Below, in pieces: positions 29,421-38,733 of a stretch of DNA of 64,000 nt (position 1 is its first letter; each line of letters begins with the position of its first letter). The position numbers and the translations under genes are program-made. This DNA comes from Chrysophaeum taylorii. Lineage: Eukaryota > Sar > Pelagophyceae > Pelagomonadales > Pelagomonadaceae. The DNA is taken from contig JAQMWT010000362.1 of the NCBI GenBank assembly GCA_029834535.1, positions 186,001 to 250,000 of the forward strand, read 5' to 3'. The notes under the pieces are model-generated. The model searched no databases, was not told where the DNA came from, and worked only from the letters and a program-made list of their open reading frames with translations.

Positions 29421-30527
29421 TCAGGTGGAGGCGGCCCTTGGGCGAGGGGGCGGCGGCGAGATGTTGTACTTGGCGATGAGCGCGCGCTCGAGGGCAAAGA
29501 GGCAGCTGGCGGGGACGGCACCTGTCCAAAGGGCAAAGGCGTTGATGTCGCCGCGGAGGCGGTAGGCGCCGTTGCGGTCCGAGCCGATCGTAAAGCCGCG
29601 CGTGACGCCGTTGGGGCCAACGTCGGCGCAGCCCTCGATGGACGAGTCAACGAAGAGCGCGGCACTTCGGTTTGCCGTCGAGGCGTTGGCCGCGTCGCGC
29701 GTGCGCTGGCGCGTGTGGTAATGTCTGCGCCGCGGGCCGAAAATGGTGAGACCGGGGGGCTCTCCTCCGGCGGCGGGCTCGGCGCTCGGGTCGTCGCGCC
29801 TCGCGAGCGGCGAAAGGAGTCGTCGGGCGCGCGGCGGGCTCTCGGGTTGCTCGTTCTCGCGCGACGCGCGTTTCCACGATTTGTGGCCAAAGACGATCGA
29901 GTAGACGTGTCGGTCGCCGGTGGAGCGCGTCTCGCCCCACAGGGCGCGCATCGGGGGATCCCCAGAGTTCGATGCCGTAAAGCAGATGCGCGGCTGGTCG
30001 CGGTTCCCGTCCGTGGGATATCCGTGGCACAGCTCGAAACGCTCGCCCCCGGCCTCGCCAGAGTCGACCAGGGTCGAGTCCCCGGTGACCGCCGACACGG
30101 CCAGCATGACGCCCACCGACACCTCGGGCACCCCCTCCACCAACACGAGCCCGCGCCCGCCGCGCTGCTGAGAAAAGTCGACCGACGGCGCCCCGTCGAG
30201 CCGCAAGCGCGGGGCGTCGGCGACGTGCGCGGGTCGCGCGACAGCGCCGCTCCCGAGGACGTCTTTCCACCCGACGACGCGCCCGCGGTCCACCTCGACG
30301 TCGGCGTCGGCGCGCAGCCACAGCGCGCACCTCGCGTAGATCGACAGCACGTACCGCCACGCGCACCGCGCGTCGAACCCCAGCCGCGCCCTGTCCACGG
30401 GGACGAGCCTGTGCGGGCATAAACTCGCGACGACGGCAACAAATAGCCGACCGACGCACCCCTCGAGCCCGATGCATCGCAGGAACTCGGCGACTCGCAG
30501 ACCTGTCGCGGCCGGTTCGGGAAGACG
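29421..30527 (-). CDS. LamG/concanavalin-like domain protein (5' end unresolved)
   Basis: The open frame runs from a TAG at 30528-30530 (probably a splice acceptor, GGCGTAG) to the stop at 29421. It shows a single LamG-like beta-sandwich: ALWLRADADVEVDRGRVVGW, PRLRLDGAPSVDFS, VGVMLAVSAVTGDSTLVDSG, IFGPRRR, FTIGSDRN and INAFALWTGAV, ending LFALERALIAKYNI. This layout (sandwich followed by the LxxxERxLxxKY helix) is common in secreted or surface proteins that bind carbohydrate. No ATG in frame near the acceptor marks the start, so at least one upstream exon is missing from this call. A GTG at 30398 is not a plausible eukaryotic start. No signal peptide can be assigned. Confidence 0.6.
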   Translation of the reverse strand, partial: RLPEPAATGLRVAEFLRCIGLEGCVGRLFVAVVASLCPHRLVPVDRARLGFDARCAWRYVLSIYARCALWLRADADVEVDRGRVVGWKDVLGSGAVARPAHVADAPRLRLDGAPSVDFSQQRGGRGLVLVEGVPEVSVGVMLAVSAVTGDSTLVDSGEAGGERFELCHGYPTDGNRDQPRICFTASNSGDPPMRALWGETRSTGDRHVYSIVFGHKSWKRASRENEQPESPPRARRLLSPLARRDDPSAEPAAGGEPPGLTIFGPRRRHYHTRQRTRDAANASTANRSAALFVDSSIEGCADVGPNGVTRGFTIGSDRNGAYRLRGDINAFALWTGAVPASCLFALERALIAKYNISPPPPRPRAAST

Positions 30528-30530
30528 CTA

Positions 30531-31613
30531 CGCCAATATCACGCACGAGCTGAGAATTCGGCCCGCGCTCGCCAGTCGGTCGACGTCGTCGACACGCCGC
30601 CGAGGTCCTTCGTGTCAACGAACTCGAGGAGGTGGCATCGCACCCCCTACGAACACACCACACGTCGCGTCGTCATGTCATGTCATTCCCGCGCATGAGA
30701 CGAGCATCACGCACCGGATCCAGACTCTCCATCCCTTTGTTGTAAGACTCGGGCTTGCCAATCTTCCAAACCTTGCTACGGTCACCGCTCGCGCCCGCGT
30801 TTCACACTTCTACCGCCCGCCCGCGGGCACCTTCCGGCTGCATCAACGAGAAGAAGAACATCCTGCTCAAGGAGGCAGCAAGGCACGTAGGATGACTGAC
30901 AACGTACTTTGGTCAGGAAACCGCCCAGAATAGTCGGGTGACCGGTAACCACGAACCCGAAAAAAGAACCAAAAACCTGTCGTCGAGTCCTGTACTACAT
31001 ACTAGCCCCGACCGATTTCAGCACCACCCTCGGAGAGCCGGTGATCCGAAGCCGCCTCCTCGAGAGCGCCGCCAGCATTAATACATCGAGAGAGACCCGA
31101 CGGTTTCGGCGATGAAAAGGGCCAATACATGCTCGACAGAATCATTCTCCGCAGTTGAGTGAGGCCCGCCCGAGACGTTAGTGATGCCGTCGCCGTGAGC
31201 CGCTCCAATTTCACCGCGATGAACGAAGCCCGGTGCGACAGGGAGGGCTGACTTATTAATTCGACACTTTGCCTCGTTGATCGTGCTGTCGTTTCGTCTA
31301 CGCTGGCAAACGCAGCTCCGAAGGAAGGTACCATCATTGGCCGAGCCGATCTAACCTGGTTTGATCCAAATAAAACACAAAATAAGGGTTAGTTAGTTAG
31401 TTGTTGGATGTTTCCATACGTATTCTTCGCAGGCAGTTTGTTGGGTTGGATTATCATCTTGACGCGACGCGTCTCCAGGTTGGCTTGGTTAGATTCATTT
31501 CTTCGCCGACGTACGCTTTTTTGGTTGGTTTGGTTTGATTCATTCTCTTCGCCGACGCACGCCTTTTGTCTATTTTTTTTTTTTGTCTCTTCGCTAACGC
31601 GCCCCTGAACCAT
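30531..31613. other. Spacer with no supported gene
   Basis: Possible 5' exon of the LamG-like gene on the minus strand lies within the first 150 bp. The rest has short frames without motifs. Near 31345 is CCGATCTAACCTGGTTTGATCC, similar to the CCAATCTAAxCTG stretch of the dispersed repeat tail at 16.8 and 45.9 kb. Confidence 0.5.
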
Positions 31614-31727
31614 ATGGACGAGACAGCTCGAGCTGCGCGCCGGGCGGAGTTGAAGGATTTGAAGGACCTGTTCGACGAGAAGTTGCTGACCCGGGAGATG
31701 TACGAAGCTGCCGTCGAGGAATCCTAA
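31614..31727 (+). CDS. Small SHOCT-like helical peptide
   Basis: A 37-residue open frame from ATG 31614 to TAA 31727. The sequence is a charged amphipathic helix pair with LKDLKDLFDEKLLTREMYE, which matches the SHOCT pattern (LxxLxxxGxITxxEYxxxK). SHOCT modules usually sit at protein ends and mediate oligomerisation. It may be a stand-alone peptide or an exon of a spliced gene. The stop overlaps a following ATG (TAATGA). Confidence 0.4.
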   Translation: MDETARAARRAELKDLKDLFDEKLLTREMYEAAVEES

Positions 31728-31999
31728 TGAAATACGCTGCAGAGCCTGCGCCGCCGCAAGCACCAGGACCGGCACCGGCAACGGCACCAGCTCCGGCACC
31801 AGCGACGACAACGGCGGCGGCGGCTCCGGCTGAAGCCGCTGCACCGTTTACAGCGAAGCGACATGCAAAACCTCTATTGGAACTTTTTTTGTTGGTCCCA
31901 GGGCGGGTGTTAGAGCGCCGGCCGTCGCCATGCCGCCTTGCGAATGGGAGGAGAGCAACGTGTTCGTCATCTCCATGCCAAGATTTTTGGCCACTATGA
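31727..31999 (+). CDS. Short Pro/Ala-rich frame, doubtful
   Basis: ATG at 31727 overlaps the previous stop. Ninety codons begin with a Pro-Ala dipeptide run (PAPATAPAPAPATT) and then an unassigned basic stretch. It has no family match and may be non-coding or the next exon of the SHOCT-like frame. Confidence 0.2.
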   Translation: MKYAAEPAPPQAPGPAPATAPAPAPATTTAAAAPAEAAAPFTAKRHAKPLLELFLLVPGRVLERRPSPCRLANGRRATCSSSPCQDFWPL

Positions 32000-32502
32000 T
32001 GCGCGTTGCTCGGAGGGAACGGCGCGCGTGTCTTGCGGGCCCCAGAAGACGACGCGACCAAGAACGCTGGATGTTGGTTTTGGCTGGTTTGGCGGTTGGT
32101 TTGGTTGGATTGCTCAGGTTGATTGCGTTCGCCTGGTTGGTTGGGTTTGATTTTCTAGGGTCAAAAAATTTCGCCTGGTTGGTTGAGTTTGATTTTGATT
32201 TTCTGGGATCGCAGTTTTTCGGGGCGTTGGAACGGCCACCTAGTTGGAACGGCTCGGCCAATGACGGGGGGGGGGGCAATGACGGCCAATGACGGTACGC
32301 ACCACCAACGCGTTTCCTTTATTATACGTCTGCGTCAAGATACATACCGACAACTAAGTATTTTAGGAGTCGTCTTTCTTCGCAGCGTGCATGTTTGTGC
32401 TTGCATTCGGAATTGCAACACGTTTTCCAGAACACGCCCCGCACCATTTGTTTGCCTATTTTTTGGTTGGAAATTGTGGCCTGAGGCAGACGACCAGCGG
32501 CG
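32000..32502. other. No gene seen, GGTTGG-rich
   Basis: Several GGTTGGTTTGG stretches near 31530 and 32080-32190, giving Trp/Leu/Val-rich shadows. No domain recognised. Confidence 0.5.
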
Positions 32503-34896
32503 ATGTTAGGCCCACCGCAAGAGTCATCGACCAACGTGGGCTTCGGCGAGGTCGTCTTTTGCGAGGGTGAGAGCGAGGATGAGGGCGAGGAGGGGAAGGA
32601 TTTATTCAAAGATGAGGAGGTCGACAATGGCGAACTGTTTGAGGCGAGCCATGTCGAAGTGTTGCATCAGTACTTACTGAGCGCGTCACCAATCCGGCGA
32701 GTGCATCGCCGGCTCACGGAGTGGACGCTCAAGTTCCAGATTATGTGCGTCGTCGTCATTTGCGCGTGCATCGTCTTCGCCAACATAATCCGCGACGTCA
32801 AGTACCAGCGCGTCGTCCTCGAAAGTCGCTTCAGCGGAATTGCGGCCAGCAAGTCCATCGTGAGCGTTGATGACGACAACGATAATTTTAATTTGTTTTA
32901 CGGCGACGACGACGACGTTGACTTTTACTATTACTACAACGGCGCGTGCTCTTCGCACGCCGACTGCAGTAGTGATGGATACTGCGATTACTTGCACGAG
33001 TGCTGGGGTTGTGGATACTGTTGGTTCTACAACGATTCTTACTCGGGCTCTTGCCCGTCCAACTGCGACGACACCAGCATTGTCGGCGACGACGTGAGCG
33101 AGAACAAAACGAGTACTAGGGTGGAGACGACAAGCAGCAGGGAAGAGATCTGCAAAGACAAGCGTAAGTTGCACGGCAAGCACACCAAGGCGGTCCTCGA
33201 GCTGATAGCGGCGCGGTTAGCGGAACTCGTGTTGACGATGTTGCTGATGAAGTCGTTTTTGGGTGAAGCTTTCGTTGTCATAAAGGTGTTCAACAAGTTA
33301 ACTCGAAACAAGTACTCGAAAGACGACCGCGGACGCGCCGTGAATATGCTTTACTGGTGGGCGACGGTGTGGGGCGCTCTGTTCCAGGTGTGCGTCATCG
33401 CGCTCCGCTACGACAACATCTCGACCGAAGATTCTTCACCCCTAGATTTCTTATTCAACGCTTTGGCGCTTGTCTTTGTGAGCGAGATCGACGACTATGT
33501 TTTACACACCTTCCAGCACTCGGCGAAGATCCGCAACCTCGTCGCGTACGAACGCATCCTCTCGTCGTCAGGTCCCATCAAAGACAACAAAGACGAGGAA
33601 GAAGCGACTAAGTTCTTCGAGGGACAGCGGATGAGAGGACTGACAAACCAACGCAAGAGTGGCTTCGCGATGGGGTCGCCTCGGCTCGACAGCGCCGTCG
33701 TCGTGCTAACCATGATCCACTTTGTCGTCATGGCTCTCCTCATCAACTCCGCCATGACCCTCATCAACATCATCGTCCAAAGTACTTTTCAGCGCGACTT
33801 CTACAGCGGGTTGTACGATGTCGTGTTGCAGATGGTGTGCTTGGCACTTACACGTCAGATATGGCTTGCAGTATTTCTCCGGTGGATTGCGACGATTATC
33901 GAGAATCGCGTTCGAAACCACGGAGCCGATGCGGCCCAAGGTCCCATGTTGGTGCGTAACTCGTCCGGCGACCCGTGATAACAAGGATGCAGGCTATAGT
34001 GAAACACGAGCTTGGGATGAGTTCGTGCAAGACCGACTTGTGGAAACACCTCGAGCTCGGCAAGAAAATACGGACCGCGTTCTTCATCGACGTCACCCTC
34101 AAATGCTACAACCTCGTGCCACGCCGCAGCAAGGCCTATGTGGCTCTCTATTGGTTCGAGCAGGTGGTCGGCAACGTCGTCCTGAACGCTGGGAGTTGGG
34201 TTTGTTTGGTTGTAATATATCTCCGCTTGCGCCAAGGTCGAAACTTTTTCAACCGACAACAACGAGAACGCAAGGTCGACGCGAATTTTTCGCTCACCAT
34301 GGAGTCCTTGCTTCCCCTGACATACGCTGACGTCCTTTCGGTCCGATTTATGCTCTTCACGTGAGCGCCGAGAAAAAATAATGTTGTTGTCTTGTGGAAA
34401 ATACTGCTGTCCCTCAGTGAGAAGACGCGCGGGACCGCCTAGGTTTAATCTCGATCTTTGGGCGCTCGCGGCCCCTGCCTTCATCTTCTGTGCTGTAGCA
34501 CTCTTCTTCATGTTCCGTCGCCAACTTCCCGATGACAAAGACCAGTCGCTCTACCACATGACATCCGAGCAATGGCAAAATTGGAAGCTGCCTGGGGAGC
34601 GCCTCGTCGGCGCGTACTGGGTATACGCGACGCTAGCCAACTTCGTGCTCATCTTTCTTTCGCGATCTTGTGCTATACCGGTGATCCTCCCCAAGGACTG
34701 GGCCATGATACGCCTGGGCTTCTCGCTTCCGCCGAGCGACTGGATTGGCTATTCTTGCGCTTTCACTTTTGGTTGTGTGATCGTCGTCCTCGTGCTCACG
34801 CGTGGCTGTTCGTTCGCCAAAAAGCCACCTCGAGCTCTTCACACCGCCGACGCGGACTTCTTCAAGTCCTCTGGTGACGCCAGGGGCGGCGCTTAA
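32503..34896 (+). CDS. Multi-pass membrane protein with Cys-rich loop (three exons)
   Basis: Exons 32503-33951, 33993-34360 and 34422-34896 join through introns of 41 and 61 nt into one 763-aa frame. The first intron (TTG|GTGCGTAAC ... GATGCAG) removes a stop; the second (AC|GTGAGCG ... CTCAGTGAG) links two frames and its acceptor is less certain. The product has an acidic N-terminus, a first helix (FQIMCVVVICACIVFANII), an outer Cys-rich loop (CSSHADCSSDGYC, CWGCGYC, CPSNC) and at least eight more hydrophobic segments. Similar loops occur in poorly characterised algal membrane proteins, some channel-like. The amphipathic cytosolic stretches and helix count suggest a channel or transporter, but no signature proves it. 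Confidence 0.6.
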
Positions 34897-35165
34897 GGCG
34901 CGCTCTTTGTTTCGCTCCCGCTTCTGTTACATCGGCTGCTGCTGCGGCGGAGCCAGGAATGCTGCAGGCACCCCGACCTGCAGCATCTACTTCAGTACCT
35001 CTGTGTCTTTCTCGGTGGTGTTTGCGAAATTAACTACGTGTGCATGCGCGTGCAGTGTTGCTGAGTCTGGTGTTGTTGTTGTTGTTGTTGTTGTGTGGTT
35101 AAACTACGTGTACGTAAACAATCAATCAAACTTCGATGTCATCGTCGAAGTCATCGCGGGGGTGC

Positions 35166-36290
35166 TCAGGGCTGCGGCTCGGGATTGCCGGGGGATCCAG
35201 ACTCCCTTCTTCTTCCTCCTCCTTTTAGCAAGTTGGTGTCCGGCGTTGTTGCGGGTACATCGTGTTCGTCGTCGTCGTCGTCGTCCAAGAGGGGATCGAT
35301 ACGGGTCGGCGACGAGGCGGAGGAAGAGGCAACACGACGGCGTCTCAAAAAAGAAGAAGAAGAAAAAGAGGGGCGGACCTCGGTGGGCGGCGGCGAGGAG
35401 TGGTAGATGACAACCCCGGTGGCGGTGCAGGCGAAGGCGACGAAGTAGAGGGGCGGAGGGAATTGTCGGAAGACGAGGGCCGTGTACAACACTGCCCAAA
35501 CGTCCGAAGTGAGAAGCGAGAGGTTGAAGGCGGCGGCGTCGGCGATGCGGAAGAAGTGGCTCGCCGCGAGGTAGAAGGAGGCGAGCGTGATTGCGTAGCC
35601 GACAAAGGCGAGCGCGGCGATCGTCGACGTCGGGAGGATCGCCTCTAGAATTCGAAATTCGCCGAGGATCGCGGCCTGGATCGTCGAGACGAAGAGGCCG
35701 GCAACGCCGAGACGCGAAAGCAACGTGGCGGGGTTGGCACGCTTGACGGTAGCCTCCTGCGCGACGTTGGTGGCGGCATAGAGCGCGGATCCCGCGAGCG
35801 CGAGCACGTCACCGAGAGCCATGTTGTTGCTCGCGAGCTCGTGGTGGCCGCGGCCGCCGTAGGCTGGAGGCACGATATCGCTCAGGACCGTCAAGCCGAT
35901 CCCCAGAAAACACACCAAAGCGCCCGCGGCGTGGACTTTATCGTACTTGGCGTCGAGGAACGCGACCGAGAGTACCATGCAGCACGGGATTGCGAAGCAG
36001 TCTAGGAGCGCGATGCTCGTGAGTGTCGTGTACTTGTAGGCGAGAACCACCAGCGTATTGGCCTCGACGTCGACCAAACCGAGCAGCAGCCACTTGAATG
36101 CCGGAACCTCATCCAAGGTATTCTTGGTTGCAGCGGGCCACAGGGCTGCCATCAGCGCGTACGCGGGCGCGTTTTGCGCCGTGGGAGCGACGAGGCCGCG
36201 CGCGGCCATGGCAGCGCTGCTCGGACCCGTGAGGGCCGTCAAAAACGAACATAGCTGCCCGAAGGCGACGGTCTTCCACGGGACCGTCAT
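35166..36290 (-). CDS. SLC35F-type (DMT superfamily) membrane carrier
   Basis: ATG at 36290; 374 aa. Ten hydrophobic helices can be counted, beginning FGQLCSFLTALTG and including KWLLLGLVDVEANTLVVLAY, ALLDCFAIPCCMVLS, AAGALVCFLGIGLTVLSD and GDVLALAGSALYAATNVAQE. The DVEANTLVVLAY and SALYAxxNVxQE elements match the SLC35F1/F2/DUF914 branch of the drug/metabolite transporter superfamily. Related human proteins carry nucleotide-like or quinone-like solutes; the cargo here is unknown. The C-terminus is cytosolic, with Ser, Arg and Asp runs from trinucleotide repeats (TCG/GAC) at 35255-35360. It is divergent from the beta-helix gene, with 59 bp between the two ATGs. Confidence 0.8.
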   Translation of the reverse strand: MTVPWKTVAFGQLCSFLTALTGPSSAAMAARGLVAPTAQNAPAYALMAALWPAATKNTLDEVPAFKWLLLGLVDVEANTLVVLAYKYTTLTSIALLDCFAIPCCMVLSVAFLDAKYDKVHAAGALVCFLGIGLTVLSDIVPPAYGGRGHHELASNNMALGDVLALAGSALYAATNVAQEATVKRANPATLLSRLGVAGLFVSTIQAAILGEFRILEAILPTSTIAALAFVGYAITLASFYLAASHFFRIADAAAFNLSLLTSDVWAVLYTALVFRQFPPPLYFVAFACTATGVVIYHSSPPPTEVRPSFSSSSFLRRRRVASSSASSPTRIDPLLDDDDDDEHDVPATTPDTNLLKGGGRRRESGSPGNPEPQP

Positions 36291-36349
36291 GCTGCTGCTA
36301 CAAAGAAGCTTACCCTTGACACTATTTCCTATTATTTCTACCCACCGAA

Positions 36350-37810
36350 ATGGTGCTTTCTTGGTGCCTCCCCTTGGTCGTGGTGGCTACAGTGCCGGGG
36401 GTGCCCGTGTCGTCCGTGTTCTCGCTGGTCGCTGACGGGGATACCGTTCCACTCCAACGATTCGAAAAATCACTACAGCGAGGCGTCGGTCCTGCGGCGA
36501 CGACGGCGACCGTCGGTCGGTTCTCGGGCGCGGGTCGCGTCGCCTGCAGGTTTGCGAGCCTGTGGGCGTTCGAGCGCGCGACGTTGCGACGAGTCGGCGA
36601 CGAAGTCCCCACTTCGGGAAACGCGTCGGCCCTCGACTTCGAGCTCTTCGCGGGCGAAAAGTACGCGCTGCGCCTCGAAGGCGATCGGACCGAATGGATC
36701 ATGCTGTGGGTCGACCGCAGCGAAAAAAAGGTAACGCGCGACAGCCTGCCGGCGGGCGAGCACCTGAGCGCGCCATTCGTTCTCTCGAGCACCCTAACCC
36801 TCGACGCGGGCGCTGTGTTGAGGTGGCGAGGAGGCGCCGACGCGACGGCCTTCGTCACGTGCTCTCCGTCGTGCTCCGTGAACGGCAAGGGCGCGATCGA
36901 CGCCAACGGCATCGCTGGAAACGCGATCCTCGTGCTCGGAGAGGCCACGCTCCGCGACGTCCTCGTCTTTGGGTCTGCCTCGTGGGCAATCAGAGTACGC
37001 GCGAACGACGTCCGGATCTACGGCCTCAAGGTCTTCTCGGGCGCCGACGGCATCGACGTCGACGGCGCGAGCCACGTGCTTGTCGACGACGTCGTCGTCA
37101 ACAGTTGGGACGACGCGCTCGTCGTCAAGACGACGTCTGCTTCCGATCCGGCGACCAGCGTTCGCTTCGCCAACGCGATGGTTTGGACGCGCAAGTCCGC
37201 CTTCAAGGTCGGCACCGAGTCCCTCGCCGACTTTCGCGATGTCACCTTCGCCGACATCGAAGGCTACGACCTCGACCGAGGTTGCGTCGTCATCTTGCGG
37301 GACGGCGCCACCGCTCGCGATCTTTCCTTTCGCAACGCGACGTTGTTTTTTAAGGCGTGGCACGACGCCTACCAGCGATACGCGACCGGCCTCGAGATCG
37401 AGGTCGAGCACCGGGGCAACTCGACGGCCAACTCCTCCGTCGCCGACGTCCGCTTTTCCGATATTCGTATCCAGGGGCCACTCCTCTATGCCGCTGCCTT
37501 CAAGAGCGTCGAGGCCGATCCTCTCAAGTCCGTCCTCCTCAGCGCGGTCGACGTCGACCTCAACGCTGCCTCCTCTTCCTCCTCCGGGGCACTTCGTCAC
37601 CAAAATGCGACATATCTCGTCGCCTGCATCAACACCTACGTCGACCCCTCCGTCGGTGCGCTGGATCTCCGCGTTAAGTGGAACGGCCACGAGGATGATT
37701 GGCCGCTCGGCGTGTCTCCGACTTGGCCACACCACCTTCCTCCCCCGCGCGCCTTCTTCCTCCCCCTCTGTGCGAAGTTGCCCTCCTTACTTCTTCTCAA
37801 AAGCGAATAG
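36350..37810 (+). CDS. Secreted parallel beta-helix protein, GH28-like
   Basis: ATG at 36350; 486 aa. A signal peptide is clear (MVLSWCLPLVVVATVPG). The body has the rungs of a pectin-lyase-like right-handed beta-helix: GKGAIDANGI, LRDVLVFGSASWAIRV, IYGLKVFSGADGIDVDG near residue 230, then VLVDDVVVNSWDDALVVK near 255. The DGID...DDA pattern is typical of GH28 polygalacturonase-type enzymes, where these Asp residues are catalytic. The GHG/RIK signature of true polygalacturonases is not seen, so the substrate and even activity are open. Several N-x-S/T sites are present. It probably acts on wall or mucilage polysaccharide. Confidence 0.7.
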   Translation: MVLSWCLPLVVVATVPGVPVSSVFSLVADGDTVPLQRFEKSLQRGVGPAATTATVGRFSGAGRVACRFASLWAFERATLRRVGDEVPTSGNASALDFELFAGEKYALRLEGDRTEWIMLWVDRSEKKVTRDSLPAGEHLSAPFVLSSTLTLDAGAVLRWRGGADATAFVTCSPSCSVNGKGAIDANGIAGNAILVLGEATLRDVLVFGSASWAIRVRANDVRIYGLKVFSGADGIDVDGASHVLVDDVVVNSWDDALVVKTTSASDPATSVRFANAMVWTRKSAFKVGTESLADFRDVTFADIEGYDLDRGCVVILRDGATARDLSFRNATLFFKAWHDAYQRYATGLEIEVEHRGNSTANSSVADVRFSDIRIQGPLLYAAAFKSVEADPLKSVLLSAVDVDLNAASSSSSGALRHQNATYLVACINTYVDPSVGALDLRVKWNGHEDDWPLGVSPTWPHHLPPPRAFFLPLCAKLPSLLLLKSE

Positions 37811-38063
37811 GTTGTGTCGGTTAACCGCCAACCGTTTTTTTTTTTTTTTTCTGAAAGAAACGTTTTTCACCGCCTCTTCTCAGAACTTGGAAAGTCGAGG
37901 TTTAATTAATAAAAGACCCCCCCGATCTCGATCCTCAGCAAAGCCACGTCGTACCCATTTGGGACCTTTTGGGGCCATTCATCTTCACGTGCTGAAAATT
38001 CGAAGCACGCACAACACCCTGCACGCCGCTGCTGCTCACCAACGCGAGCGGAGGTCCCTCTTG

Positions 38064-38102
<39 letters not shown>

Positions 38103-38161
38103 GTAAAGTAAGAGCTCCACCGGCGGACCGTTGAAAGAAGAAGGAAAATTTGCGCATAGAG
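37811..38161. repeat. Spacer with poly-T and (ATC)n tracts
   Basis: A 14-base T run at about 37836-37849 and about 13 ATC units at 38063-38102. No gene is seen in this 350-bp spacer. Confidence 0.8.
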
Positions 38162-38653
38162 ATGAACACGCCCGTGGCATGGGCGCGGAGTCTAAGCGCC
38201 GTTGGCGTTGCCGGCGGCGTAGGTGATCTTTGCTGCCAGCGACTCGAGGGCGGCGAGTTTGACGGTCGGCGGACAACGCAGTTCGTGTTCGTGGCGATCA
38301 CGGTGATGGGCCCTGCGAACCACGGCTTCGAGCTCGTTATGGAACGCGTTTTTCCCGGGACTGCGCTTAGGCAGGTGGGCGCCAAGGTCGTGTCGAGGGT
38401 ATGCTGCGCTCCAGTCTTCCTCTCCCTCAACTTCGCGTCTCTAGCGATGGTGAGAGATGGCGACCCTGTAACGGCCGTCACGACCAACGTCGTCCCTGCA
38501 TGGCTCACCGGCACTATGTTCTGGCCTGCCGCTTCCGCCTTTACGTACCGGGTCGTCCCCGTTGCCGGTCGCGCCGCCTTCGGATCTGTCCTCGGGGCCT
38601 TCTGGTCCACCTATTTGTCCTTCGTGGCGCACCGGCGGCCACTCCCGCTGTAA
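38162..38653 (+). CDS. Mpv17/PMP22 family membrane protein
   Basis: ATG at 38162 (MNTPVAWARSL); 163 aa, the usual size for the family. The order matches Mpv17/PMP22/Sym1: GGVGDLCCQRLEG, DGRRTTQFVFVAITVMGPANHGFE, VFPGTALRQVGAKVVSRVCC, APVFLSLNF and, at the end, a short Phe/Trp helix FGSVLGAFWSTYLSF. The most conserved C-terminal W.xNF..VP motif is only partly recognisable. Members sit in the mitochondrial inner membrane or peroxisomal membrane and may form non-selective pores. It lies 80 bp before the PDE12-like gene on the same strand. Confidence 0.7.
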   Translation: MNTPVAWARSLSAVGVAGGVGDLCCQRLEGGEFDGRRTTQFVFVAITVMGPANHGFELVMERVFPGTALRQVGAKVVSRVCCAPVFLSLNFASLAMVRDGDPVTAVTTNVVPAWLTGTMFWPAASAFTYRVVPVAGRAAFGSVLGAFWSTYLSFVAHRRPLPL

Positions 38654-38733
38654 AGAAGAGAATCAGATAGATAGATAGATAGATCTTGAGAGGGGGGTAT
38701 CGTATCGGGCGCGCGTTCCTAGAAGAAAAGTGC

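Noticed and set aside
30528-30546. A 19-nt GTGCGTGAT...GTAG intron in the LamG gene
   Set aside because: It would be far below the 40-61 nt of well-supported introns, and the joined upstream frame is low-complexity Arg/Ser, so it does not look coding.
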